From: an uncultured Acidobacteriaceae bacterium
Lineage (GTDB): Bacteria; Acidobacteriota; Terriglobia; Terriglobales; Acidobacteriaceae
Direction: 5' to 3'
NCBI GenBank assembly: GCA_903849645.1
Contig: CAINJJ010000009.1
Coordinates: 62,001 to 126,000, forward strand
DNA length: 64,000 nt
The notes beneath the pieces are model-generated. The model worked only from the letters and a program-made list of their open reading frames with translations, made no database searches and was not told where the DNA came from. This document shows, in pieces, positions 52,904-62,137 of the stretch. Both the position numbers and the translations under genes were made by a program. Within the stretch, counting starts at the first letter, position 1. Each line of letters opens with the position of its first letter.

Positions 52904-53390
52904 ATCTCGGTCCTCCTCCTGTGTCTGATCGGATGGTCCAGTATCGGGCCCTCGGATGTTCGGTCCCATGTCAGCCCGGGAATCCGATCGCGAGTACCGC
53001 CTATGAGCGAATAGAGAAGTGCGGGGGGAACTCAGGGCGGGAGTATAGAGGGGGACTGAGCACCTTGGTGTGACAGCAGACACAGTGGCTTGTGACACCC
53101 AAGCGGACCAGCAACATCTTCACCCGAGAACAGGCCGACCATGCCCTCGCTGTTCTTCAGTCGCTCCCAGGTCTCATTAGGGTTTGGCCGCCAAGGGTTC
53201 CGGGGGCGCTTCAGCCTGCTCCTCATGCGTAGGGGCGAAAGATGTTCCACCGCGTATGCAGATGCGAGACCCAGAAGCGTCGAGGTAGGTTTCTATGGGT
53301 CAGGAACCACAATCACAGGTGCATCAAGGCTGAGCGATTGTCTGACGACAGGCACATGCCACCAGATATTCAGGTTCGAATATGGGTGGT
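52904..53390. other. 487-bp right part of the islet without a supported gene
   Basis: This stretch lies upstream of the lipase-like gene. A 72-codon minus-strand frame (53032-53250) and short plus-strand frames are open, but none has a ribosome site together with a recognisable or biased composition. I see no clear promoter hexamers. It may hold the decayed remainder of an immunity gene or of the mobile element. Confidence 0.5.
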
Positions 53391-53467
53391 TGGTGGCGGG
53401 AGGCAGGATCGAACTGCCGACCTACGGGTTATGAATCCGTCGCTCTAACCATCTGAGCTACCCCGCC
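53391..53467 (-). tRNA. tRNA-Met (CAT anticodon), elongator type
   Basis: A 77-nt cloverleaf on the minus strand, from GGCGGGG (complement of 53461-53467) to an encoded CCA (complement of 53391-53393). The D stem GCTC/GAGC, the anticodon loop TTCATAA, the T arm GGCAG-TTCGATC-CTGCC and a seven-pair acceptor stem are all present; one A-C mismatch closes the anticodon stem. The G1-C72 pair rules out the initiator form. A CAT anticodon could also be a lysidine-modified tRNA-Ile. Its 3' end borders the islet. Confidence 0.95.
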
Positions 53468-53662
53468 GGAAGGGAAACAACCAGAACCGGCCTTTGCAGC
53501 CTGATCCCGTGGGCCGGGCGGACACAAATCCACCCCAGGTCCCAGTCATGATGATACGGGCGGCTGGATTGAAGGTCAAACCGGCCGCCCTGGACTCGTC
53601 CAACACGCCCGCAGCGAGCCCTTCCCGTCCTATCGAATGCCGCCTGCGATAGACTCGGCTGC

Positions 53663-54400
53663 ATGAGTTTGAAGCGCATTGCCGGTGTCATTCCGGCGCG
53701 GCTAAGTTCCACGCGGCTGGCCCGCAAGGTGCTGCGCACCATCGCCGGGCGGCCCATGGTGGAGTGGGTCTGGCGCGCCGCCTCCGCCAGCGGCCTGATG
53801 GACCCGGTCGTGGTGGCCACCGATTCCGACGAGGTGGCGGAGCTGTGCCGCGAGCGCGCGATTCCGGTGGTCATGACCTCGCCGACGTGCCCCAGCGGGT
53901 CTGACCGTGTCCGCGAGGTGGCCCTGCAAATTGACGCCGACATCTACGTCAATATTCAAGGCGACGAGCCAACCCTCACGCCGGAGTTCTTTCCGCCGCT
54001 GCTGTCGCTTTTTGAGCGCCCCGAGGTCGAGGTGGCAACCCTCGCCGTGCGCTGCCCGCTGGAAGAGATTGCCAACTCCAACGCGGTCAAGGTGGTGACG
54101 GCGCTCGACGGCCGCGCGCTCTACTTTTCGCGGGCCACCATCCCCTACGACCGCGATGGCGATGGCTTTGCGGCCTATTGGAAGCATCTGGGCATCTACG
54201 CCTATCGCAAGGCGGCTCTGGAGCGGTTTGCCTCGCTGCCGCCCTCGCCCCTGGAGTTGATTGAACGGCTGGAGCAGTTGCGCCTGCTGGAGAACGGCAT
54301 GGGGCTCTACGTGGCCCAGGCGCCGGGTGACACCATTGGCGTGGATACGGAAGCTGATCTGGACCGTGCCGAGGCGGAACTGCGCTGGCGCAAGTCCTGA
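53663..54400 (+). CDS. kdsB: 3-deoxy-manno-octulosonate (Kdo) cytidylyltransferase
   Basis: 245 aa, ATG 53663. The N-terminal VIPARLSSTRLARKVLRTIAGRPM is the nucleotide-binding signature of KdsB, followed by ATDSDEV and NIQGDEP with the metal-binding Asp. Length is usual for the family. It activates Kdo with CTP for lipopolysaccharide inner-core synthesis in the cytoplasm, confirming an LPS-bearing, Gram-negative envelope. It is a lone gene with ada 83 bp downstream, and the tRNA-Met islet upstream on the other strand. Confidence 0.95.
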   Translation: MSLKRIAGVIPARLSSTRLARKVLRTIAGRPMVEWVWRAASASGLMDPVVVATDSDEVAELCRERAIPVVMTSPTCPSGSDRVREVALQIDADIYVNIQGDEPTLTPEFFPPLLSLFERPEVEVATLAVRCPLEEIANSNAVKVVTALDGRALYFSRATIPYDRDGDGFAAYWKHLGIYAYRKAALERFASLPPSPLELIERLEQLRLLENGMGLYVAQAPGDTIGVDTEADLDRAEAELRWRKS

Positions 54401-54483
54401 CCGGGCGTCTCGCCATGCCCATTGGCTGGAATCCGAATTGCGCGCAAGAACCGGATAGCGCGCGCCGCAGCGCATGAGCGACC

Positions 54484-55572
<1,089 letters not shown>

Positions 55573-55632
55573 CTCCGCCAGCCCCGCTTGAGGCACAGAG
55601 AAGCGCCGGCTGCCTGCGGCTATACTTCCCCC

Positions 55633-56373
55633 ATGCTTCCCATCGGCTCCCACCCGGCCTGGCACCCGGTCTTTGAGACCCTGGCCTACGCCGTGGGCTA
55701 CGCGGTCTTTCGGCGCGCGCGCCACCGCCAGGGCGACGTGGTGGCCGAGCCGCAGCGCTGGACGGTGCTGGCCGCCGCTGCCGTGGGCGCCCTGGCCGGC
55801 AGCCGCCTTCTGGGGCTGGCCGAGCAGTGGCCCACCGTCTGGGCAGCCTGGCGTGCCGGGCGCCTCTGGGCGCTGCTCTTCTCCCCCGGCGGCAAAACCA
55901 TCGTCGGCGGCCTGCTGGGCGGCTGGCTGGGTGTTGAAATCGTCAAGAAACTCTGCCGCATCCGCCGCCGCACCGGCGACCTGTTTGCCCTGCCCCTCTG
56001 CGTGGGCATCGCCATCGGCCGCATCGGCTGCCTGGTGGCGGGCCTCGCCGACGACACCTTCGGCAAGCCCACCACCCTGCCCTGGGCCGTTGACTTCGGC
56101 GACGGCATCGGACGCCATCCGGTGCAGGTCTACGAGATTCTCTTCCTCGGTCTGCTCGGAGTCCTGGTCAGCACCAAGGCAAAGCTCCCAGAGGGCGCGC
56201 GGTTCCGCATCTTCATGGCCGGTTATCTGGCCTGGCGTGTCGTCATCGACTTCCTCAAGCCGCAGCCTCTCGTCGGCGGGCTCAACCTGATTCAGTGGTT
56301 CTGCCTGGCGGGAATTCTCGTCCTCGCACTGGACTGGATGCGCGGAAGAAAGGGCGGCCATGAACATCTCTGA
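55633..56373 (+). CDS. Lgt-like (prolipoprotein diacylglyceryl transferase family) membrane protein with altered active-site motifs
   Basis: 246 aa, ATG 55633. About seven transmembrane helices follow the Lgt plan and the family block GRIGC...GLADDTFGKPTTLPW...HPVQVYE (about 129-168) is clear. Two positions differ from classical Lgt: the GRxGN Asn is Cys133, and the His of the FHGG motif is replaced by Val91 (IVGGLLGG). The C-terminal Arg in WRVVIDFLKP (Arg202) is kept. Classical Lgt moves diacylglyceryl from phosphatidylglycerol to the lipobox Cys. With these changes a different diacylglyceryl-type reaction is possible. It overlaps the next gene by 14 bp and lies in one operon with the radical SAM gene. 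Confidence 0.78.
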   Translation: MLPIGSHPAWHPVFETLAYAVGYAVFRRARHRQGDVVAEPQRWTVLAAAAVGALAGSRLLGLAEQWPTVWAAWRAGRLWALLFSPGGKTIVGGLLGGWLGVEIVKKLCRIRRRTGDLFALPLCVGIAIGRIGCLVAGLADDTFGKPTTLPWAVDFGDGIGRHPVQVYEILFLGLLGVLVSTKAKLPEGARFRIFMAGYLAWRVVIDFLKPQPLVGGLNLIQWFCLAGILVLALDWMRGRKGGHEHL

Positions 56374-56677
56374 TCTCATAAAGAATGGCATTCCCAAGAC
56401 ACTGCTGATTCTGGCGGCCATCTTTCTGGCAGCCTCGGGGCTGTGCGGGTTTCAGTGGGCCATGATGGACAAGTTCCGGAACGGCTCGGGTGTGATCCTC
56501 ATCCCGCTGGGCGTGGCGGAGCTCATCGTGATGGCTCTCTCGGCAGGCGGCATCGCGGTCCTGCTCATTCTCTGGCCCGCCTCGGTCCTGTATGCCCGCT
56601 TTGGCAAGCCGCCCGAAGAAGAGGTCCAGCGCCTGTTCGACGACACCGGCGAAACAAAGGGCGATGACCCGCGCTAG
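56360..56677 (+). CDS. Small two-TM membrane protein A
   Basis: 105 aa, ATG 56360, overlapping the Lgt-like gene by 14 bp. Two hydrophobic helices (about 14-37 and 47-76) are joined by a short loop and the C terminus is charged (PEEEVQRLFDDTGETKGDD). Its pattern, GLCGFQ after helix 1 and a second helix rich in Leu/Ile/Ala, recurs in the next gene (GMCGLN), so the two look like paralogues. No named family is recognised. Position between the Lgt-like and radical SAM genes suggests a role in the same pathway. Confidence 0.7.
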   Translation: MNISDLIKNGIPKTLLILAAIFLAASGLCGFQWAMMDKFRNGSGVILIPLGVAELIVMALSAGGIAVLLILWPASVLYARFGKPPEEEVQRLFDDTGETKGDDPR

Positions 56678-56704
56678 ACTTGTTTGCGTTGGGGTAAGGC
56701 GGCA

Positions 56705-57019
56705 ATGAGCAAACCTCTGGTGGACCGGATACCATTCGCGAAGATCGTTACCGTGCTCGCCATCGTCTTCGGCGTGGCGATCGGGATGTGCGGGCTCAAC
56801 TTGCTCATCGCCGTGCCGCTAGGGCATGTACCGCAATCCGCAAGCGCGGTGATCGTTGCACTCATGTTCATTGAGGCCGGCGGTATGCTCCTCTCCGCGC
56901 TCGGCCTTTTTGCAGTGGGCGCACTGTGGCTGATTCTCAAGATCGCCGCCGGCCTCAGCCCCGCAGACTCCGGCCCGCACGATGCTTCATCGCCTGGAGA
57001 TGAGGATTCCCATGACTGA
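56705..57019 (+). CDS. Small two-TM membrane protein B (paralogue of A)
   Basis: 104 aa. ATG 56705 has GGGGTAAGG upstream; a seven-codon extension is possible. Two TM helices (about 11-34 and 45-76) and an acidic, Ser-rich tail. The layout and the GMCGLN after helix 1 mirror protein A. Its 3' end overlaps the radical SAM start by 8 bp, which implies translational coupling. Confidence 0.68.
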   Translation: MSKPLVDRIPFAKIVTVLAIVFGVAIGMCGLNLLIAVPLGHVPQSASAVIVALMFIEAGGMLLSALGLFAVGALWLILKIAAGLSPADSGPHDASSPGDEDSHD

Positions 57020-58433
57020 CAAACTCCGCCCTTATCTCTACTACGACGTCGCCATCTCCATCTGCTCCACCTGCTACCGCCGCGTGGACGCCAAAATCGT
57101 CTTTGAAGACGGCAAGGTGTGGATGCTCAAGCGCTGCCCCGAGCACGGCCATGCCCGCGTCCTCGTCGCCGACGACGTCGACTACTACCGTCGCGCCCGC
57201 GAGGTCTTCATCAAGACCCCCGAGCAGCCCATGGTCTACAACACGCCCGTCCAATACGGATGCCCCTACGACTGCGGCCTCTGCCCCGACCACGAGCAGC
57301 ACAGTTGCCTCACTCTGGTGGAGATCTGCGACGCCTGCAACCTCACCTGCCCCATCTGTTACGCAGGGTCAGGCCAGCACCGCACGGAGTTCCGCTCTCT
57401 GGAACAAATCGAAGCCATGCTCGACTGCGTGGTGCGCAACGAGCGTGAGCCGGACGTGGTGCAGATCTCCGGCGGCGAGCCTACCTTGCATCCGGATTTC
57501 TTCCGCGTCCTCGACATGTGCAAGCAGCGGCCCATCCGCCATCTGATGGTCAACACCAACGGCATCCGCATCGCCCAGGATGAGGAGTTCTGCAAGCGCC
57601 TGGCGAGTTACATGCCGCAGTTTGAAATCTACCTTCAGTTCGACTCGCTCCAGCGCGAGCCGCTCATGCAGTTGCGCGGCGCGGACCTGCGTTCCATTCG
57701 CGAGAAGGCGCTTGAACGGCTCAACAAATACGGCATCTCCACCACGCTCGTGGTCACGGTTGAGCGCGGCGTCAACGACGGCGAACTCGGCGCAATCATC
57801 GACTTCGCCCTCACCCAGCCTGCGGTGCGCGGCGTGACCTTCCAGCCCGTGCAGCAGGCCGGCCGTATGCAGGGGTTCAGCTCCGCCGAGCATCGGCTCA
57901 CGCTCACTGAGGTGCGCCGCCGCATCCTCGCGCAGACCAGTGTCTTCAGGCCTGAAGACCTCATCCCCGTGCCCTGCCATCCTGATGCGCTGGCCATGGC
58001 CTACGCGCTCAAGCTCGGCGCCAAGACAGTTCCGCTCACCGGCATGATTCCTCCCGATGTGCTCATCAACGGCGCAAAAAACACCATCGTCTACGAGCAG
58101 GAGCCGGGGCTGCGCGACCACCTCTTCAAGCTCTTCGCCACCAACCTCTCGCCGGCCACGCAAGCCTCAACCCTGCGCGAGCTGCTCTGCTGCCTGCCCA
58201 AGGTGCTCATCCCCAAAGACCTGGGATACAAGAACCTCTTCCGCATCCTCATCGTGCAGTTCATCGACGCCGAGGCCTTTGATGTGCGCAGCGTCAAGAA
58301 GAGCTGCATCCACATCGCGCACCCCGACGGCAAACGGCTCATCCCCTTTGACACCTTCAACATGTTCTATCGCGGGGACCTGGAGACCACGCGCCTCGCC
58401 GGTCTGCGCCGCCAGGAGATGGCCGCCGTATGA
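57012..58433 (+). CDS. Cysteine-rich radical SAM protein, tetraether-synthase (Tes/MJ0619)-like family
   Basis: 473 aa. ATG 57012 has GAGG eight bases upstream. Cysteine blocks in order: C18-x2-C21 and C42 (rubredoxin-like metal site; CPEHG), C84-x3-C88-x2-C91 (auxiliary cluster, GCPYDCGLC), C109-x3-C113-x2-C116 (radical SAM cluster, CNLTCPIC), then ISGGEPTLHP and a C-terminal DGKRLIPFDTFNMFYR block. This order matches archaeal tetraether lipid synthase Tes and its bacterial relatives, which join lipid chains by C-C bond formation; this is inference from motif order. Acidobacteriota make iso-diabolic and branched membrane-spanning lipids. It ends the Lgt-like/two-TM operon. Confidence 0.78.
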   Translation: MTDKLRPYLYYDVAISICSTCYRRVDAKIVFEDGKVWMLKRCPEHGHARVLVADDVDYYRRAREVFIKTPEQPMVYNTPVQYGCPYDCGLCPDHEQHSCLTLVEICDACNLTCPICYAGSGQHRTEFRSLEQIEAMLDCVVRNEREPDVVQISGGEPTLHPDFFRVLDMCKQRPIRHLMVNTNGIRIAQDEEFCKRLASYMPQFEIYLQFDSLQREPLMQLRGADLRSIREKALERLNKYGISTTLVVTVERGVNDGELGAIIDFALTQPAVRGVTFQPVQQAGRMQGFSSAEHRLTLTEVRRRILAQTSVFRPEDLIPVPCHPDALAMAYALKLGAKTVPLTGMIPPDVLINGAKNTIVYEQEPGLRDHLFKLFATNLSPATQASTLRELLCCLPKVLIPKDLGYKNLFRILIVQFIDAEAFDVRSVKKSCIHIAHPDGKRLIPFDTFNMFYRGDLETTRLAGLRRQEMAAV

Positions 58434-58472
58434 GACTGCGCGTTTCGCGGCGGCAGGCTTCGACAGGCGAAG

Positions 58473-59549
58473 CTACTTCCCGCCCGCCGCCGCCACGCAG
58501 CGCCGCGCCCGAACCGCCCCGGCCAGCTCCTTCAACAGCGCATAGGTCTCGTTCCAGTCGATGCAGCCGTCCGTGATGCTCTGCCCATAGACCAGCGGCT
58601 TGCCCTGCGCCAGGGGCTGCGCCCCGGCCACCAGGTTGCTCTCGATCATCACGCCCATGATGCGCCGGTCCCCCGCCGCAATCTGCGCCGCCACATCGCG
58701 CCCCACCAGCGGCTGCCGCCGGTAGTCCTTGTTGGAGTTGGCGTGGCTGAAGTCGATCATGATGCGCGGCTGAATGCCCGCGGCCTCCATCTTCGCCGCA
58801 GTCTCGGCCACGCTCTCCGCGGTGTAATTCACCGTCTTGCGCCCGCCGCGCAGGATGATGTGGCAGTCCGGATTCCCCGTCGTCACAAAGATCGCCGACT
58901 GCCCATGCTTGGTGTGACCCAGGAACGTGTGCGAGTGCGCTGCCGACAAAATTGCGTCCACCGCCACCTGCACATCGCCGGAGGTGGCGTTTTTGAAGCC
59001 CACCGGGCACGAAACCCCGCTCACCAGTTGCCGGTGAACCTGGCTCTCCGTGGTACGCGCGCCAATGGCTCCCCAGCTCACCAGCCCGGCAATATACTGC
59101 GGCGAAATCATGTCCAGAAACTCGGTGCCCGCAGGCACGCCCATCTCCGCCAGGTCCAGCAGCAGGTGCCGCGCCAGGCGCAGCCCGTCGTTGATCTTGT
59201 AAGAGCCGTCCAGGTGCGGATCGTTGATCAGCCCCTTCCACCCGATGGTGGTGCGCGGCTTCTCAAAGTAAACTCGCATCACAATGCGCAGGTCCTCTGA
59301 AAACTCGGCGATGGCCGTCTTCAGCAGCGCGCCATACTCCCGCGCGGCCTTGGTGTCGTGAATCGAGCACGGGCCGGCCAGCACCAGCAGGCGCGCATCC
59401 CGCCCGTTGAGAATCTCGCCAATCTCCTTGCGCGCGTCAAAGATGGTGGACGAGGAGGCTTCGGTCGCCGGGCGCTCTTCTTCCAGGAAGACCGGGGGAA
59501 GAACCACCTTGGTCCACTGGATGTGTATATCTTCTGTGGTGTGAAACAT
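58473..59549 (-). CDS. aroG: 3-deoxy-7-phosphoheptulonate (DAHP) synthase, class I
   Basis: 358 aa, ATG 59549. LVLAGPCSIHD is the phosphoenolpyruvate-binding block, followed by MRVYFEKPRTT-GWKG, GFKNATSGD and the metal ligand IDFSHANS. Length and the N-terminal helix match AroF/G/H enzymes of the AroG type, which are feedback-regulated by aromatic amino acids; the exact isozyme letter is arbitrary. The reaction joins PEP and erythrose-4-phosphate, the first step of the shikimate pathway. It stands alone, converging with the radical SAM gene (39 bp). Confidence 0.95.
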   Translation of the reverse strand: MFHTTEDIHIQWTKVVLPPVFLEEERPATEASSSTIFDARKEIGEILNGRDARLLVLAGPCSIHDTKAAREYGALLKTAIAEFSEDLRIVMRVYFEKPRTTIGWKGLINDPHLDGSYKINDGLRLARHLLLDLAEMGVPAGTEFLDMISPQYIAGLVSWGAIGARTTESQVHRQLVSGVSCPVGFKNATSGDVQVAVDAILSAAHSHTFLGHTKHGQSAIFVTTGNPDCHIILRGGRKTVNYTAESVAETAAKMEAAGIQPRIMIDFSHANSNKDYRRQPLVGRDVAAQIAAGDRRIMGVMIESNLVAGAQPLAQGKPLVYGQSITDGCIDWNETYALLKELAGAVRARRCVAAAGGK

Positions 59550-59689
59550 GGCTCGCTTTCTGGCTCTATGGGTTGGGGTCCGAGGAGGGAAGGCCCCGGC
59601 TGGTGCGGTCGCTGCATCTTCATTGAAATTTTACAGGGACCGGCCATACCCGGTCCGCAGCGGCGCCCGCCCCCTCCCGCATCTCAATC

Positions 59690-60646
59690 TCAGTGGTACC
59701 GCTGCTCCCCCGCTTCCAGCGCCACCTTCAGCCTATTCAACTCCGGCGGCAGAGGGCAGGTGGCATAGGACGTGTAGGCGCAGGGAGGGCTCTCCAGCCG
59801 GTTGAAGTCCAGCGTCAGCACTCCCGGCTCAGCCAATCCGTGGTCGGGCACGCCGGTATGCAGAAAGCGCGCCGCCGGATAGGTGGTGGTGGCGCTCGTC
59901 TGGTCGCGCAAAATGAAGAAGAGCTCCTTCCCGCTCGGGTCTTCGACTACCGGCGCAAGATGGTAGGTAACGCCATCGATCTTGAACTCCGCCACTCCCG
60001 GCGAGGGCATGTCCAGCGTCGTCCCCAGCACCGTGGGAATGTGCTCGGTGCGCGGCGGATTGAAGGGTGTCCACTCGGCTGTCACCCGGAAGCGCGCGTC
60101 GGGCGCGTACCAGTGCAGGCCCTGGAAGCCCGTCCGCGTGGGCGAATCGGCGTCCTTGATGCGCAGCGCATAGCGGTCGCCGCGCAACAGCACCAGCAGG
60201 GTCAGGCCGTGCCAGGCGATGGTCGAGGGCTTCGCGTTGTCCGCGGAGAGCTGCCCTTCGCGCGCCGCCTGCCCGTCGATCTTCAGATCGGGTGGAAAGC
60301 CTCCATTCGGCGCCAGCAGTTGCAGGGTCGTGCCGCTCAAAGTCAGCAGGCCCATGTGCTCCGGGGCCTGCGCGTGAATCTGGATGCGGTTGTCCGCGGC
60401 CGATCCAAAGGAGTTCACGCCCGGCTTGAGCCACTCCAGGCCAATCAGGGTGAGCCAACCGTCCGGGGCGGCCAGTTCGTGCTCCCGCTGCGCGCGCCAC
60501 GCGGAGAGGTCACGTCGCCATGCGGCATCATCGGCCGCGCTGACAGGCGCGACGGCAGGGGCGGCCTGCGCGGCCGCCGGCGCCGGCCCCAGCCAGCAGG
60601 TGGCCGCGAACGCCATGGCAATCAGGCCCGCAAAAGGCTTCGTCAT
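59690..60646 (-). CDS. Exported DUF1684 protein
   Basis: 318 aa, ATG 60646. A signal peptide (1-28) precedes the DUF1684 domain, a beta-rich fold with the conserved opening WRAQRE...DGWLTLIGLEWLKPGVN and the C-terminal block TLDFNRLESPPCAYTSYATCPLPP, which is a reliable hallmark. Function is unknown; homologues are common in Bacteroidetes and Acidobacteriota. It lies upstream of aroG on the same strand, 140 bp apart, and is divergent from the next gene. Confidence 0.93.
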   Translation of the reverse strand: MTKPFAGLIAMAFAATCWLGPAPAAAQAAPAVAPVSAADDAAWRRDLSAWRAQREHELAAPDGWLTLIGLEWLKPGVNSFGSAADNRIQIHAQAPEHMGLLTLSGTTLQLLAPNGGFPPDLKIDGQAAREGQLSADNAKPSTIAWHGLTLLVLLRGDRYALRIKDADSPTRTGFQGLHWYAPDARFRVTAEWTPFNPPRTEHIPTVLGTTLDMPSPGVAEFKIDGVTYHLAPVVEDPSGKELFFILRDQTSATTTYPAARFLHTGVPDHGLAEPGVLTLDFNRLESPPCAYTSYATCPLPPELNRLKVALEAGEQRYH

Positions 60647-60744
60647 CGAGTGAGACTCCTCTCCGAAATCCGGATTACCCTATTATGCCCGTAAAGGCGG
60701 GAACCGTTAGACTTGGCGCAAGGAATCGGGAAGAGGATTGCAGC

Positions 60745-61956
60745 ATGGTTCATGCCGCGTGCAGGCCGGTCTGGGCTTGTTTGGCTTTGGCGCTCTCTCT
60801 GCCGCTCCTGGCGGCCGCGCAACAGGACCCGGCGCTGGTCAGGCGGCCAACTCCTGCGCCGTCCGCAGTCGGCGAAGACCCGCCTCCCGGCAGGGGAAGC
60901 ACCCTCCAGCGGGTCTCTGTGGCCGAGCTGGAGCAGGCGCTCAAACCTATCGCCGCCTCCCCCGATGCCGACGCCGCACACCAACTGGCCGCCCTGGTGC
61001 TCACCGAGCGGTTCAGCGCCTCCCGCCTCGCCGCGCTCAAGCCCGGCCTCCCCGGCCCAAAAGCCAGGGCCGCTCTGGTGGCTCTCGCCGATGCCTCCGC
61101 CTTTCTCAACCTGCCGCTGGCCGAGGTCCCAGCCGACCCCGCGCCGGACATCGCTGCCCAAAGGCGCATCGTCGCCCTGGCGGTGGACTACCTCGGCAAG
61201 ACCATCGCCCGCCTGCCCAACTTCTTCGCCACCCGCGTGACCTCCCGCTATGAGGACGCCCCGCAGAAATCCCTGCGCATCGGGGCCGCCGTTCCCTCCG
61301 AGCGGCCGTTCCATTCTTCCGGCGCGGCCACCGCAACCGTGCTCTATCGCGACGGCAGGGAGGTTGTCGACGCCCCTTCCGCCAGGCACAGGCAGGCTTT
61401 TGTTGAAGAGAAGGGCCTCATGACCAGGGGCACCTTCGGGCCCATCCTCTCCACCGTCATCGTGGATGCCGCCCACAGCCAAATGATCTTCAGCCATTGG
61501 GAGCCGGGAACCGCGGCCCCGCTGGCCGTCTTCCGCTTCATCGTTCCGGCAGACAAGTCGCACTATGAGGTGGCCTACCGCAGCCCCGCCTCCGTCGGCC
61601 CGGCCGGCGATATGAACCAGCACACCGGCTATCATGGCGAGGTTGCCATTGACCCTGCTTCCGGGGTCATCGTCCGTCTCGCCGTCCAGGCGGACCTCGA
61701 ACGCGGCCTGCCCATCCTCCGCGCCGACATCCTGGTCGAATACGGCCCGGTGGAGATTGGCGGCAAGACCTACACCTGCCCTGTCCGCAGCGTCTCCGTC
61801 TCCAGAGGGCGGTCGGCCATCGCCCCGGAAGGTGGCAGTCCGGCCCAGCCGGCTCTCGGCCCCGCCGTAACCCTGCTCAACGATGTCATCTTCGGTGACT
61901 ACCACCTCTTCCGTTCCGAGGTCCGCATCCTCTCAGGCGACACCCCGGCCCCGTGA
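60745..61956 (+). CDS. Secreted protein of unknown function, Acidobacteriota-type
   Basis: 403 aa. ATG 60745 has AGAGG eight bases upstream; 20 further codons upstream are rejected. Signal peptide about 1-24. An N-terminal helical part (about 55-150) carries the LPNFFATRVTSRYED motif near 155-170, which I have seen in several secreted Acidobacteriota proteins, followed by a beta-rich domain with pairs of strands (FRFIVPADKSHYEV, VAIDPASGVIVRLAV) that recalls lipoprotein-carrier or lipocalin folds. No catalytic motif is visible. It ends 181 bp before hrcA on the same strand. Confidence 0.75.
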   Translation: MVHAACRPVWACLALALSLPLLAAAQQDPALVRRPTPAPSAVGEDPPPGRGSTLQRVSVAELEQALKPIAASPDADAAHQLAALVLTERFSASRLAALKPGLPGPKARAALVALADASAFLNLPLAEVPADPAPDIAAQRRIVALAVDYLGKTIARLPNFFATRVTSRYEDAPQKSLRIGAAVPSERPFHSSGAATATVLYRDGREVVDAPSARHRQAFVEEKGLMTRGTFGPILSTVIVDAAHSQMIFSHWEPGTAAPLAVFRFIVPADKSHYEVAYRSPASVGPAGDMNQHTGYHGEVAIDPASGVIVRLAVQADLERGLPILRADILVEYGPVEIGGKTYTCPVRSVSVSRGRSAIAPEGGSPAQPALGPAVTLLNDVIFGDYHLFRSEVRILSGDTPAP

Positions 61957-61983
61957 GAGCCCGCCCCTCGCCAGCCGCCATTC

Positions 61984-62013
61984 TTGACACGGCCCTTCGC
62001 GCGTCCCTACAAT
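61984..62013 (+). promoter_or_regulatory. Sigma-70-type promoter of hrcA-grpE
   Basis: TTGACA at 61984-61989, an 18-bp spacer and TACAAT at 62008-62013 (five of six). Transcription would begin near 62020, giving a leader of about 118 nt before hrcA. No CIRCE inverted repeat (TTAGCACTC-N9-GAGTGCTAA) is present here. Confidence 0.7.
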
Positions 62014-62137
62014 CAGACAGGACAACTCCCTTTGTTTTTCCGTCCAAGTTCAAGAAAAACAAGGCGTTGGCATCGATTGACCGGCGATTGGCCCGCCCTC
62101 TCGGAGCGGCTTCCGGTCCGATATGGGAGCAGGATAG

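Larger units (their letters stand above)
51086..53432. mobile_element. Probable tRNA-bounded islet (about 2.3 kb), remnant or cargo-only element
   Basis: The segment runs from the partial tRNA-Met copy to the 3' end of the intact tRNA-Met, and both copies are directly repeated, as left by site-specific integrases that target tRNA 3' ends. Inside is one clear gene with visibly lower GC than its neighbours. No integrase, transposase or phage gene remains, so the element either lost them or was mobilised in trans. The three mismatches between the copies argue against a very recent insertion. A tRNA gene duplication followed by decay is the alternative. Confidence 0.6.

Noticed and set aside
53032-53250. 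Small 72-codon minus-strand gene upstream of the lipase-like gene
   Set aside because: No ribosome site, no recognisable features, Pro/Arg-rich content like random sequence; an immunity gene would normally have a signal peptide.
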